64,000 nucleotides of DNA from contig SSNU01000077.1 of NCBI GenBank assembly GCA_012064415.1, positions 138,849 to 202,848 of the forward strand. The letters run 5' to 3'. The number at the start of each line of letters is the position of its first letter. Position 1 is the first letter of the stretch. Positions 24,064-38,400 of the stretch are shown in pieces. The notes below the pieces were generated by a model. The model was not told the origin of the DNA and did no database searches. It saw only the letters and a program-made list of their open reading frames with translations. Made by a program: the position numbers and the translations under genes. Source of the DNA: Gyrodactylus bullatarudis (taxonomy: Eukaryota > Platyhelminthes > Monogenea > Gyrodactylidea > Gyrodactylidae).

Positions 24064-25339
24064 ATGAATATAATGTCTATATGTAGTATTTGTGGATCTG
24101 AAGCAACTGAATATTGGTAAATATTTCTAGTTTAATTTCTAGCAAAGAATGTTCAAATGTTTTTTATTGCTCTTCATGTGTTAATAGAGACTTAACTCAT
24201 CCAAAGTTTTGTAAGACCATTAAAGAATTTCTTCTTAAACACGATTTCAGTCGGACTAAAACTTGGAGTGATTTAAATGAATTTGCATTCAATGGTCTTA
24301 TTTGGAAATGCTTTTTTACATCGGATAAAAGAGATCATGAAAGTTGTAATGCAACGACTTTTCAACCAGGAAAATTGATCAAATTTAATCAAAGTTTAAT
24401 CATTGGTTCGCTTCTAACGTATGAGCAATTTTTCGGGAATCCTTTCATTTCCAAATACTTTTATGATCGCTATACTCAAGATACTGAAGATTCTCAGGTT
24501 TATAAAATGATGAATGAAGAGGAAAAATTCATGTTAAACTTATGTCAAAGTTTGCCAGAAACTATTGGATTTATTTTAGATACTGTTCTTCCAAATTATT
24601 GTATGTTAATCATTATTACATTCAGTCAGATCCTATTGATAACATTCTTATAAAGGAACAAAAATCCGTTAACATTCATTTGTTGGCAATTGAAAAGGAA
24701 TCCAATTACATGATTATGTTACGAGTTAGTTAAAAATATTTTTTACAAACGTTTCGATTTATTCTCTCATGATGTTTAGTATTTTCTTCAATTAATTTTG
24801 TCATTACAGCAGAAAAAAGCTTAGAGAAAATTTGACTTTCAAAAACAGTTTAAAAAATACTTTATGAATAATTCTGGATATTTGCTTTATAGGAATTGAT
24901 CTATCAATATCAAAATTTATCATTTGAATTTCATGTATTCTGTCCAACTCTGATACCTGAAATGAACTCAGAAATATTAGATTTGAAAAAGGATCGAATC
25001 AAAGTTCAATTTCATGCTCAATTTTATCATGAATCAGATATAGCTTTGATGACAAACTTAATCATTGGCCTGAATGTCGGTATTTTGGCCTACTCAACTT
25101 GGAAAGAGACTATAAAATTATTGCGATCATGTAATATTCCAGTTGTATTCTCAGAATTGTGCCCACAAAGTGCTCTAGAGTCCTTAGATCAACTTTCGAT
25201 TCAAGGACTATCTGAGGATAATTTAATTTATAATCCTTTTCATTTCAAGATCGCTCATAGAAATCGTTGTTTTAATTGGCTATGGTTAGAGAACTCTGTC
25301 ATATTTCTACCCTTCAATATCGACTCAAGATTACATTGA
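24064..25339 (+). CDS. MYND zinc-finger protein with MSS51-like C-terminal domain
   Basis: Exons 24064-24116, 24143-24600, 24630-24724 and 24893-25339 give 350 residues. Introns are 26, 29 and 168 nt. The 26-nt intron splits the zinc finger; unspliced, the frame stops at TGGTAA. The joined N-terminus reads CSICGSEATEYCKECSNVFY and then CSSC...HPKFC, a complete C-x2-C...C-x2-C...C-x3-C...H-x3-C MYND set. The C-terminal half (SVNIHLLAIE.., VQFHAQFYH.., LNVGILAYSTWKETIKLL, then IYNPF) has the order of the domain that follows MYND in MSS51/ZMYND17-like proteins. MYND fingers bind proline-rich partners; MSS51 relatives act in mitochondrial or muscle metabolism, but function here is not assigned. 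The start could also be the second ATG (24073). Confidence 0.85.
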
Positions 25340-25614
25340 AAGAAAAAAATTTATTTTCATAATGCAACAATCTCACTTTGAAAAGCAGTTAATTTATTCA
25401 ATCATTCATGATAATGTTACAAACACATGAAACACTCATGTAAAATACTTGAAAATCTTATATTTATATCTAGTAGTACACACATTATGTACCATGTATC
25501 AAATTTAAATATACAGATTGATGTATACAGAAAATAAGAAACCTGAGTATAAATGTAATAAATATAATTTAGATAAAATTATGTATTCTTTCACTCTTTA
25601 TCCAATGAGGTTTA

Positions 25615-26346
25615 CTAACTCTTACAGCAAAGTTTACGTCGTCCTGTCTTCCTTTTAACTTCAACAACATTGCTCTCTGTTTGATTTTTAACTTGATGCA
25701 TTGTGTTTTTTCTTTGCATTAATACATCAAAAGCTTTCTCAATAATTTTGTCAAACAGCTTAGAGGTTAATGAGAGAGAAAAATACTTGGTCAATATTTG
25801 TATTTTCTTTAGCTGAAGTTTCAATATATTCCATGTTATTCTTAGCAGCAAAAGAATAACCATCTTCTGGTGGAATTGTTCTTGAGGCATTAAGATCACA
25901 CTTGTTTCCAACTAAAAATTCAATTTTCAATGACTAACCTAGCATTATAGCCATTGGATGCTTATCATAACTATTTAATTCCTGAAGCCAAGTTGTAACA
26001 TTTCTGAAGGAAACTGAATTAGTAACATCAAAAACAACTATAACTCCATGTGCACCCCTATAGTAAGAGGATGTGATAGTTCTGAATCTTTCCTGACCTG
26101 CAGTATCCCATATTTGGACTTTAATTCGAACAGCGTTTAGGACAACAGTTTTAACTTTAAAGTCTACACCGATTGTCGAGATGTATTCATTGGAAAAACT
26201 TTCATCGACATAACGCAATAATATCCCAGATTTTCCAACAGCTTAAGCTATTATTTGTGTCGTTCAAACTCACCCATGTCTCCAATGATGAGAATTTTCA
26301 GAATATGTTGATAATTAATTGACGGAGCGGACATAAGAGAACTCAT
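25615..26346 (-). CDS. Rab1-like small GTPase
   Basis: Exons 26274-26346, 25939-26241, 25787-25911 and 25615-25758; 214 residues. Introns are 32, 27 and 28 nt. Motifs: P-loop GDMAVGKS (22-29), switch [35 protein letters not shown] (switch II, Rab1/8/35 type), NKCDL, ETSAKEN, and a C-terminal KLCCKS with the Cys pair for geranylgeranylation. [18 protein letters not shown] is closest to Rab1, which controls ER-to-Golgi traffic; Rab8 or Rab35 affiliation cannot be excluded by eye. The P-loop is slightly unusual in having Met-Ala where Rab1 has Ser-Gly, and Gly-Ile after the P-loop Ser where Rab1 has Cys-Leu. Start codon is 101 bp from the divergent Nup160 start. Confidence 0.93.
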
Positions 26347-26447
26347 TTTTCCGCTGTATTTTGCTAAATTATTTAAAACGAGAAATACCAAATACTTTAA
26401 TTTAAGATTATCTCTTTGTTTTGTTGATTCAAGTATTTAAATACAAA
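26347..26447. promoter_or_regulatory. Very short divergent promoter region, Rab gene and Nup160
   Basis: Only 101 bp separate the Rab and Nup160 start codons, so UTRs and core promoters of both housekeeping genes must be compressed into it. No TATA box is obvious. Confidence 0.5.
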
Positions 26448-29400
26448 ATGTGGCTCAAACTGTTTAATGTGAAAGAAGAGTATTTAAATCCAATAGAATT
26501 CAATCTTTCGTCTAATAATGGTAATTTATACTTTCTCTTTATTTCATAGATAATAAAAAGTTGACATTCACCCCTAAAGAATTTTCTCATCATAGTTTTT
26601 CCAGGATTCTCAACACAGCAATATATTAGTACGTCATTATTAAATTAAGTTTTAGCTATTCTTGTAATAACAAACTCTATATCAGATACAACATATTTGA
26701 TGAACTGAAAAATCAAGAATCTTATTGCATTTCATTCAATGGATCTCTCATAATAAATGCTGGGCTTATTGAAACATCCGAAAAACTATATTTTATTATT
26801 CTCACTGAATCTTCCATCTTTGTTGTTCCGTTTCCCCAAAAGCAAATAACAAGATTTGAATGCAAACCTCTTGGAAATGTTATTCCCCGTGATCAACATG
26901 CGTTAACAAATTCTAAAATTGATTTTTGCGATGGAGTTTGTCATTTATTTCTTGCATTTGACAATTCTACAATAAAAAATATAAACTTTCCAATTGGACA
27001 GAAATTAATATACCTTGATTCTTTCGAGTTTTCCTCTGATTCCATGATAAATTATCTCTGGCAAGGCATTTCCGGTTTCAGAACCAATAAAGAAGCAAAG
27101 ATTGGAGAAATTTCAAAGATTGAAGCTTTCAATTTCAAGTTTGAGGGTATATCTCGACACTTTATCTTTACCATCACATCAGATTTAATTCTCAAAACTT
27201 GGGATGTATCTGTAAGTTTCTCCGCTCTTTGCCATATTTACTATAATAATTATAGTATTATTCCTAAATATTATTTTATTCAACTTAGAAAAAAGATACA
27301 TTTGCCTCTACTGATGTTCTGGTTGATTATTTTGGCATGAATATTGTCGAAAAGATGAGAGATCCTCAAAGCCAAACTATTGATAGCTTTAACCTATTGG
27401 CATTCGAGAAGTTCCAATGTGATAAGTCTTGCGATTTATTTGTCATTTTTGCGAGTAAACCTTCAAAAATATCTACCAAAACCATCCTTCATTTGGTACA
27501 GTATTCTGTTGACACTAAAAAATTAGTAACTCGACATAAATCTGTTCTCGAGGTTAAATTTATACGCAAGTTGATTCTGGAAAATTTCAACAACTCGTCT
27601 TCGCCAATCTACATCGATTTCATCGTTTATATTATGAATAGAAGAATTGGAACACAAATCCTATGTCTTGATCAAAATGCATCCAGTATGAGAAAATATG
27701 TTTACCATTTTTACTGGAGTCAAACTGGTGAATGTAGAGATGAAATTGACTATAACACCGATGTCAGTGTCAATCAATCTTTGAGTGATTCATTTTCAGC
27801 TATCGAAGATCTTTTGAAGAATAATGACGTCAGCAATGTTGAACAAGTCTTTGAAAATGTAATCGACTGGATCTTTAACACTAGAATATGCTCTAGACAT
27901 TCTCTCATAACAGCTCTGCAATCTTTCAAGACTCTCTTCTCTTCAACACAAATTTCTTTCAAGTCAATTCAGAATACTGACTGTTTGCATTCAATCAGAA
28001 CTGAAATCATCAACCTATTCCGTCAGAATGAAAATCCCACTGAAATGCTTCATAACATGCGCAAATTTGTCCAGACTATCATCTATCAGAATATCAACGC
28101 CCTGACACCAGTCGGCTTTTATTTTGGCATTGAAAAGAACAAAATTATTGTTATGATGAGGCATGCCTATTCAATAAGTAATCCAGTCAATTGTCTCGAC
28201 ACTTTCCTCTCCACTGACTTATTGCCAAGCAGTATGAAGAAACTAGAAAATTTAGTTTTGCTTACATGGATTATGATGAGAAAACTCAATGAAGCTCAAT
28301 GCCTTGATCTTACCAGAACCCGAAATGAAATTAATCGTATTATTTTTGGAAAAAAGAGCTTTGAAAATTTCATTTCTTACTGTCAAAATTTTCTGTGAGT
28401 TGAAAAAATTTAGCTCACCTCTAATTATGACCTTTAGCTTTGAATCAAGTTTTATTTAATCTAAGAATTCAGCCAATCTTAACCCTTCTTGTCTCAAATT
28501 ATTTTTAGAGAATTTTTAACCTTACTGGAATAATTACACTGATTCCGAATCTGAATTCTTTTTTGATAGCTGAATTATCAAAGATAAAATTATCACTCTA
28601 GAAAGTATTGTTTCACTCGTAATAAAATAATTGTTCTATTTTATGTACCAGATTCTGAAAATCAGAATTTTCATTGAAGTCACTCACCAGCCAACATTTT
28701 GATTTTGTGATGCTTGTGTGAATGTTTTAGCAATAGAAGGAGCAAATTAGAGTTTAGTTAATAGGAATATTTGTTTAGAGAAAAATTCGAAATGGAACAG
28801 TTGGTTGAAGATCAGAATCTATTTTCAACTTACGAATCAAAAGATGTTGAAGAATTTATCTTGAGTCTTATTGATAAACTGACTCCAATATACCCAGAAG
28901 AATTTAGTAAGTTGAATCAGCTATTCCATTCTTTATGTTTAGTCCTATCAAATTATTTTTTCAGATACTTCTTTCAAGGAGTCATATCTAGATAACTTTC
29001 CCCTACCTCTGGAGTTCTATCGAGCTCAGGCTGTTCACAATTTGGATGAACGCATTAAAGTCTACATAATTGTGACAATGTTGCATTTACTTTTTATCAA
29101 AACTCAATTTGTTGGCAATTTTTGCATCAAGAAACACTACCCCTTGGAGTCAATAATTTCAAAATCATTCGAATATTTAAAAGCATTCTTTATTGTCAAA
29201 TATTTGGCCAATGTAAGGACAAAATCTACAAAATTTTCACAATTGTAAGTTTAACTAAATCATACATGTTTCAAATCGGTTATGCATCATTTTTCATGGC
29301 TTCTAATCAAAAGTTTCTAGCTCATATAAATCTATACCGCTCGATTATTATTTATTCCTTAAATTCTTGATATTTTTTTCCATAGCAATGCTTTGGATAA

Positions 29401-32400
29401 TGTCAAATCAAGTATCTCCATAATGTCTGAAAATTTCAAGTTGAATGGATCAACATTCTACGATCAGATTATTGTACCGTTCCTTCCATATCAAGATTTA
29501 ACCAGTTGTGACATTCTCAGCTTATCTTTTGCTAATGTCCTCAAAAATGACCAAAATTCTCAAACCTTGCTGTCGTTTGAATCTTGTCTTTGGTCTAATA
29601 TCTTATTTTTGTTGCTTCACCAGAATGATGTAAGTTTTTCGATAATCTCAACCATATTTTAGTTGTAAGCTAATTTTGCATATTAAAATCTTAAAAGAAT
29701 TTGAATAAATTTAGAATAAAAGCCATTAGAGTATTCTATTTTCTATCTTAAACTCTTATTCTATAAACTAATTTCAAGTTGAATTTCTAACCAAAATTTC
29801 ATAAAAAATAGATGAATGTTGTCAATGATATTGAGATCATGTTGATCGATAGTCAAATTGGCAATCTCCCAAAAATTGAAGAAGAAATGAAACAGTTTAT
29901 TATTGAAAATATTGAACCAGTTGAACAAATCAAGGAATTCTCCCCCAATTACTTGGAAATCGTCTCAGCAATTTACCTCACCACAGGATTCATTCTTTTT
30001 TATAACAAGTATGTTCAACTAAATTTAGCCTGCAATACAGAAAGTCATATTTTTTTCCCGAACACTTTTCTTTTGATGTTTCCAATAGATTCTTTATGCT
30101 ACATAATCGCAGTTTTTGAAAACTAAATTAAAAATATATTCTGAAATGCATAAATCCCATTTTTCCTAAAATCCTTAAATTCCTCGAAATGACAGGGGTT
30201 CTTCAGGGTGTATTCAGAATATATTTAACATTAATCTGGTTTAAAAAGTTCTTAGTGTGTCCAGTAATTCAAAAGTCATCGTTTCTCTTAGTACAATTAA
30301 GTGATGTTCAATAGGAACGTATAAACTCAAAAAGTTGAAAATTATGTCTTACCCTAATCTGTGTATTTAAAAAATTATTTTGTTGTAAATACCAAGTTTT
30401 ATAAATTAACCTGATCCCGAATAATCATTGTATAAAAGACTTAAGAAGTTTGGAAAATATTAATGAACAAAATCAATTTTATGATTAGAGACTTCAAAGG
30501 AGCCCTGCATCGTTTTGTATTGGCATCAGAATTTTGCATTCTCGATAGGGAAACAATGCAAATGGATGACAATCAGTCCCAGGTTGATACTTGCGAAGCT
30601 GAAATGATGGAAAAGCAATTATCCCCTCTCATAGTTAACATTTATCCTGGATTATTCCGTGAAATTCATGAATGGATCTCAACATCAACAACAAACAAAA
30701 TTATTATTCAAGTTCAGTTCCTTTTGAAGATTCTCGATATTCTTGATCCATCTCTAGATACTGAAAATGTTGCCGATAAACTTCGGGAAACATGTCTCGA
30801 GTTGGTTTCCGACCAACTATCACGATACTCTCAAGAGTTGACCTCTTCTAATTTGGCTCTTGTTAATAACCTTAAAGAACTTCAAGATGTCCTTTGTGAC
30901 TCTTTGTTCATATCCAGCTTGAAAAAGAATCAATTTGTGTCTAGCCTATCCTTCTTTCTTTTGCACACTGACAAAGAACGCAGAAAGACATGTCTCCAGG
31001 AATTTTTGAGCTATCTTATTGTAAAAAATGAATTCTCCTTTATCAGAACGGCCGACTTTATGACAATGGAAGAAAATGTAAACTCCAACAATTTCATTAT
31101 CCATAAATCTTGTACTTGATCAATCAATTTTTTTAGGTTATTGAATATTTGGAAAACTTTGGTCGTGCCTTGCCTCTTCTCTCCAAGGATGTTAGATCAG
31201 AAATTGAAGATTTCAAATTACCAAATGAACTGATTGATATTTCCCAAAAATCTGATGCTGTTCTCTTTCAAAATTGTCAGAATGCCTATTTACTTTTATA
31301 CGGTTTCCACATGTATCGTCATCGCATAAGAGATGCAGCCAATATACAATATGAACTGACCGCTAGACTTGAGTCATTACTTTGCCATGAACTTAATGAG
31401 GAGACACGTTTAATGATTCTCCAAAAATACGCTCAAAGTTTGAATCTAACTCAGCACACATTGTCTTTAATTCATAGAGAAGAGGATCGTTGGCTTCTTC
31501 GACCCGCCGTTCTCAATGAATCACAGGATAATGAAGAAAAAGTTTGTGATTTATTCTCTGAACTCCCGATTTGATCAATTTATTTCTTTGAATTTTCAGC
31601 AAGCCATCGATTGGGCATTCGAGACAGTTTTTCTTGCTCAAGGAGAAGAAGAAGAGAATGCCGACGAAAATCCAAATATTTCAATCAAAAATATTGGGAA
31701 TCCAATAGGTACCGAAATTATCACTATGGAAACAATTAGCAAACAGTGCATTGCAGCTGAATCAATCTTGATGGCTGTTCAGCTTACAAATAATGGCCAG
31801 CTGCTCGAGACATTTTCCCTTGAAGATTATTCTCAAATACTCAAAGTTCTTCTTAGTAGCTCTCTCTACAAGGTAAAATAAATTCGTAATATGAGTAATA
31901 TGATAGAAAAATTCAATTATTACTTTTAAAGCAAGCACTCCTGTTTCGAGATCGTTGCAGTCTTCCAATGACATGCATTGTTGATTGGATAGCGTTAAGA
32001 TTTTGTCAACTTTCGGTTGATCCTACACAACCTTTGTTAGCCTATAACCTTGCAGATAATTATAATGGGATTGCTTCCGAGTTGGAAAATGTGACCTTTT
32101 GCATAGTATACTTGCGCTATTCAATTCATAGAGGAGTCAATGAATTTTGCTCTTTCCCAAATTATGCTAAAAAGTTTGAAACACCTTCAGAATATTATCT
32201 GGAACTTTTGAAAGTGAGAATCTCTGAAAAAATTTTGACTCGAAATTGTATAAAATTATTTAGGTTCTCTTAGATTTTATAAGTACCGGTCAAGCCGGAG
32301 GATATCAACAATACGCTGACGAAGACAATGAATACGAACTGAGAATTGTGGCCATCAATACGATTGTAGAACAGTTGGGTGAGAGCCTATCCCTTCCTAA

Positions 32401-35400
32401 TTGGTTAATCAACTTTGAGAAGAAAAGAAAGAACGATATACTAACCGAGATAAAAATATCTACTAATGAGAAAGCTGGTTTCCTTGCGAAACTCATGAAT
32501 GTATATAACAAACATGGGATGAAAAAGTCCGCCGGAGATTTAGCATCACGAATAATCCATGACAATTTGGTGAGTATTTAAAATTAATTCTTAAAAATTT
32601 ATCATGCTATATTGAAAAAGATGTGAAGTTTCAAATCTAGTTTAGAAAATATTCAGAAATGTATGATTTTTCTTAAGAGAAACTAAACGAGACGTTAGAA
32701 AAGCTCGACTATAAATAGGCTGAGGTGTTAGAAGGTAGTTATCAGAAAAAACAAATCAAGTAAACATGTGCTGGGGTTGTGGGTGAGTTGAGAGAGAAGC
32801 CGCAAAATTTACTGTACTTAATTGTTCCTTGTTAGTCCTTGTTGTGGAGGCTGTGGATGCGGCTGTGGTCCTTGTGGCTTCGGTGGCTATGGTGGTCACC
32901 ATGGTTGTGGTGGCTGTCACGGCTGCGGCGGTTGCCATGGTCATGGTGGTGGATGTCACGGCGGTGGTGGCCAATGCCACGGTGGCGGCCATGGCTGGCA
33001 ACACGGTGGTGGTGGTCACCAATCCGGTGGTTGCCATGGTGGCTACCACAGAGCCTGCAGAAGCTGCAGTTGCTCTGAGTGCTGCGAAGGCGGTCATCAC
33101 GGTGGCGGACACCAATCTGGCTGCTGCGGTGGCGCCTCAGGTGGCGGTCATCACGGCGGTGAATGCCACGGTCATCATGGTGGCTGTCACGGTGGTCACG
33201 GCGGCTATGGCGGTCATGGTGGCTACGGCGGCTGCGGCGGTTACGGAGGCTGCGGATGCTGCTAAGCAATATTCTCTAACTCAGTCTATTCCATCTTTCT
33301 GATCTTTCGAAATACACGTTTATTTCAAATCAACTATCTCTTATTCATTTCAAGTCATAGCGAATTATTTTTTTCGTCTCACAAAATTGATCTTACTGCT
33401 CTTCATGTATTGACTAGAATTATGGCACGTATAAGATTTCTTATTACTAGTGAATTCTCTAGGATAATATTAATTTCTAAACAATGCTAATATATTTGAC
33501 TAGATGTTGATGAAATATAGAAATAAATAAAAGCGTTATTCCAGTCAAATTCTTTAATTATTAATTTTTCTAAATTTTTCAAAACGTTCTTCTTGTAATC
33601 TACAAATATATTTTGTTTTTTAATGTTGAAAAGATTGTTATTAGATCCTGATCAAGTAACAGATGGATGCTGAATTCAAATTCAAACGATCATGAGTAAT
33701 TTTTAAAGAAAGAATATTTAATTCGATTTTTATAGGAGTAAAAAATGGAATAAAGCATTTTTCAAAATTCTTACTAACTCAAAAAATGTCCATAAAGAAT
33801 AATTCCGAAATTGCGCAGTAAATACGTAGTATAACAATTCACCCTATTATGAATGTATTGTTTCGAACACGTATTGATTCTATCTTGTTTTTATAATTAA
33901 AACAGGTTTAAGAGAGGTTCTAAGATTAAGGTCTCCTCTTAGTAGATAGTTCATTTACTCATCGCTAACTTGCTCTTTCCATACTTCAGCTTCTTAAGAG
34001 TGAATTAGAGATCGTCGATTATGGATTAAGATGTAATTTTAATATTAATCTTTGTTTGTCTTTCGTTTTAGTGACTCGATCTTTCATTCACAATTGCTTT
34101 TAGACGGTAGAATTAATTTCAATTAGCTAATTTTTAGTTCTGAATCCTTTTCTGTCCCTCTCACTTCGACTTTTAATGGTATCAGGCGGCTCTCCAAAAT
34201 TATAATTAAACTCAGAACTTTTATGCAACCTTTTAGCCTGTAATGTCCATGGTTGAAAATTGTGCACAAATAAATTCTGATCATTATATGTATAGGATTT
34301 ATTAATTGGTAAGATAGATCCGTATAAATTATATCGAAAGAAGAAATTCATAAATTCATGAAAAATTGGACTTTTTGACTTTTTCATTCTGCTATTATTC
34401 AGAAAAATGAATAGATTTACCAGTCAAAAAAGTATTAAGAACTATATATAAATGATTAATGGATGTTATGAAAGACCCTGTCAGCAGTCATAAGTTTAAA
34501 ATAAAATTCTTCCAAGTCTGGTTAAAAAATGAGGTCAAAAAATGTTAATAATGATCTGTTAAACAGGTTGAGTATGAATAATACTTAATTTTAGTTGCTC
34601 TATCGAACTATTAAAAATCTATTCGTTAAATTAGCATTTCATGTTAAAATTAACAAAATATGAAATTATAATAGAATTACTCAATACGAAAAGGTTCTAT
34701 TTATTTAAGAAAAACAAAATATGAGTTTGAAAAAAGGTTCAGATTTGTTTTATTTTAATAATAATAATATAAAAATTCTTCATTCTCATATGATATTTTT
34801 TCATATATTTCTAAATTGATGAGCTTAAACAATTGTAAATGTTTTGTTTTATGAGTTTTACTTTTAACTTAACATGTGTAAATTTTTAAATACATTTTTA
34901 AATGTATAAATTCTAAAAAGGAGAAATTTCCTAATTCCTAATTTTACTACTTTCATTCGAAAAAAGATCCTTTTTATCTCCGAAAATTTGTGAGGACAAA
35001 TAGTTATATTATAATGTTTCCATTTCTTCAATATAATTGATTCCTATATATGATTTATAATATTCATAAAATTAGAGATTTCATCTAATCCATTCTCTTT
35101 ATTCAAGATAAAATTGAGTTTTATTGAGATGAAAATTATGCTTAAAATTAGATAAGCATACTTTATAAGGATTATGCATTAAAAGGCATATTTATTGAAT
35201 TTTAATCCATTTATAATATATCTTGCAATCTTACATTCATGATTTTTACATCATAGTGTATCATAAGACTCTATTGATAGATGCGATATTTCAAGAAATA
35301 AATAAAAACATTCCGATTCACTAGCTATAGACTATAGTCTGATGCGGTGTTTGAAATGCGCTAAGGAATTCTCAACCCAAAAGGGGAATCAATCTTCCAC

Positions 35401-38400
35401 AGTCAATTTTAAGATGACTCGTTGAAGGCAAATATTCATCGAACAATCGCCATACGCCGAGTTTCTTGGGAAAAAGGATATATGAATAGTATTCATTGAA
35501 TAATCAATGAGTATTACTCATAGAGGGAATCACTGGCAAGGGTTTTTGAATTGTCTACTCACAGCCATGGTCCAGAAAATAGAGTGATGACCTCATTCGA
35601 TCTAGTCAATAACCTAATTTAAGATGAGAATATTGACTTTGATAGTTTAAGTTGGCTAAATATTGAGCATAAAAACCTTCTAATAACTTGAGTAATAAAC
35701 AAGAAAAAGTTGAGCTAAATTAATAATCAAGTTCTATGAAAAAATTGTTGAATTAATTCAGAAATAAGCCCTGTGTGATTAGGCTTGCTCAATGTACCTA
35801 AAGTGAAGTATGGGTAATAGTATTCGAGGATTTGTATATAATCATAGACTCGAATAGTCTACAATAGAAAAGAATAGCACTTAATAGGAAATGTATTGCA
35901 CTCAGGTTTTTGATTATTTCTCATTGACTAACGCAAAACTCCCCCTAAATGGAGTTTTTCGCTGTACCCGAAGTGAAGTGTTACCAACGATTCCATATGT
36001 TTTCTCTTACCAATATACCAATAATAAATCAGGAATATACTGAAAATATTCACGCAATTTCTCGCAAAGGTTCACTCCACCAGTTCTGTATCAAGATAAT
36101 AGCAATTTTATACCTTGTGGGAAAAATACGCTTGAATCATGTTTTAATATTTTAATACAACAAAAAGAAAGATGTGATTATTAGAGTTATCTAGTATAAA
36201 ACTTTTGAAAATTAATTTCTAACAGCCTAACACGAATTTTGATAATAATAATAATATTATTGTGCTAGCTAGCGTTCATAGCATTGAATATTGTTTTGTA
36301 TGAAGATGAGAAATGAATTCTTCAAGTATAAATAGGCTGAGGTGTTAGAAGGTAGTTATCAGAAAAAACAAATCAAGTAAACATGTGCTGGGGTTGTGGG
36401 TGAGTTGAGAGAGAAGCCGCAAAATTTACTGTACTTAATTGTTCCTTGTTAGTCCTTGTTGTGGAGGCTGTGGATGCGGCTGTGGTCCTTGTGGCTTCGG
36501 TGGCTATGGTGGTCACCATGGTTGTGGTGGCTGTCACGGCTGCGGCGGTTGCCATGGTCATGGTGGTGGATGTCACGGCGGTGGTGGCCAATGCCACGGT
36601 GGCGGCCATGGCTGGCAACACGGTGGTGGTGGTCACCAATCCGGTGGTTGCCATGGTGGCTACCACAGAGCCTGCAGAAGCTGCAGTTGCTCTGAGTGCT
36701 GCGAAGGCGGTCATCACGGTGGCGGACACCAATCTGGCTGCTGCGGTGGCGCCTCAGGTGGCGGTCATCACGGCGGTGAATGCCACGGTCATCATGGTGG
36801 CTGTCACGGTGGTCACGGCGGCTATGGCGGTCATGGTGGCTACGGCGGCTGCGGCGGTTACGGAGGCTGCGGATGCTGCTAAGCAATATTCTCTAACTCA
36901 GTCTATTCCATCTTTCTGATCTTTCGAAATACACGTTTATTTCAAATCAACTATCTCTTATTCATTTTATTCACTTCGATTAGATTCGAAAAATACCTTT
37001 TACCAAGTTTAGTTCCATCTTTCATTGATATTTCGTGGAAGCTATTTTATGACGTCAGTGTTACCTATTTTTATCAAGTTCAATATAGGTGAAATTGAAA
37101 TAGGATAATTAGTTGCAATTATAAATTCTCTTCATCAAATGAATTCTATTATTTTGGATTCTTGAATTGGATAAGTAATCAGTGATTTTACTGAAAAAAG
37201 TGCGGTCAATAATGTGTCAAATCTTTGAAACATTTTCTTTTAAAATATCCCCAACTAGAGAAGAATATGTTGAATTAAAAATTGTAATTCATTCTAAATA
37301 TTCATATTTCATTTCATTTATCAGATATAGAATATATTATAATATATTTTTTAATCTGAAAGTTGGGATATTTTGACTAATTCGATTACAAAATGGTCTG
37401 TAAACATGATCATAGTTCAAATATACTTTGAGTATTCTTTATTCAATATAATATAATCTAAATATCTAAAAATAGGCTTTTTATCAAGTAAAAATAAACA
37501 AGATATTACGATTCAAAAATTCAAGTAAATTTTCAAATACAACCGAAAATCCACATAAAATCATGATTTGTAAAGTAGAAAAAAGGATATTTAAACACCA
37601 TTTTTCAAAGGTTCATCAGTAGTGTCTCTTAATGATTAAAGTTAACGATGGCAGATTTGAACTAATCTTGAAAATGAGAATCCAAAAAAATGTACAAAAT
37701 TTTAATTTTGGCTGCCCTGGTAATCACCAGATAAAATTCTCTTTACTTTGAGCCTTAAGTTAGCTGAGATAACTTTGCTATTGAAATAAAACATGCATTT
37801 CTCTGCTAACACATGCCCACAGGCCTTCACTATATCAAATAAAGTTTTAAAGGATTTTTATTGGTAAGTTTATCTGGTAATTTTTCGAAACATATAAGCC
37901 TCTTAAGTTGAAATCAAATTAAATATTTCAGCAAACATTAAATAAACAATCTACTAAATCAATCATTTATGAAAGTCTTCTCTTTATAATTGCAACTAAT
38001 TATCCTATTTCAATTTCACCTATATTGAACTTGATAAAAATAGGTAACACTGACGTCATAAAATAGCTTCCACGAAATATCAATGAAAGATGGAACTAAA
38101 CTTGGTAAAAGGTATTTTTCGAATCTAATCGAAGTGAATAAAATGAATAAGAGATAGTTGATTTGAAATAAACGTGTATTTCGAAAGATCAGAAAGATGG
38201 AATAGACTGAGTTAGAGAATATTGCTTAGCAGCATCCGCAGCCTCCGTAACCGCCGCAGCCGCCGTAGCCACCATGACCGCCATAGCCGCCGTGACCACC
38301 GTGACAGCCACCATGATGACCGTGGCATTCACCGCCGTGATGACCGCCACCTGAGGCGCCACCGCAGCAGCCAGATTGGTGTCCGCCACCGTGATGACCG

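Noticed and set aside
28395..28778. Separate gene boundary inside Nup160 at the 384-bp gap
   Set aside because: The junction codon CT|A keeps frame on both sides and the helical domain continues, so it is an intron.
32836..33265. Horizontal transfer to explain the GC-rich island
   Set aside because: The Gly/Cys/His composition forces GC-rich codons; the genes have a local-type TATA box, AT-rich UTRs and a host-type intron.
32756..33302. Overlapping long frames on both strands (119, 157, 145 and 79 codons) at each nested gene copy, also 36373-36919 and 38189-38735
   Set aside because: They are alternative readings of the GGN/TGY/CAY-rich gene. Only the Gly/Cys/His frame is joined to an ATG exon by a proper intron and carries the expected codon pattern.
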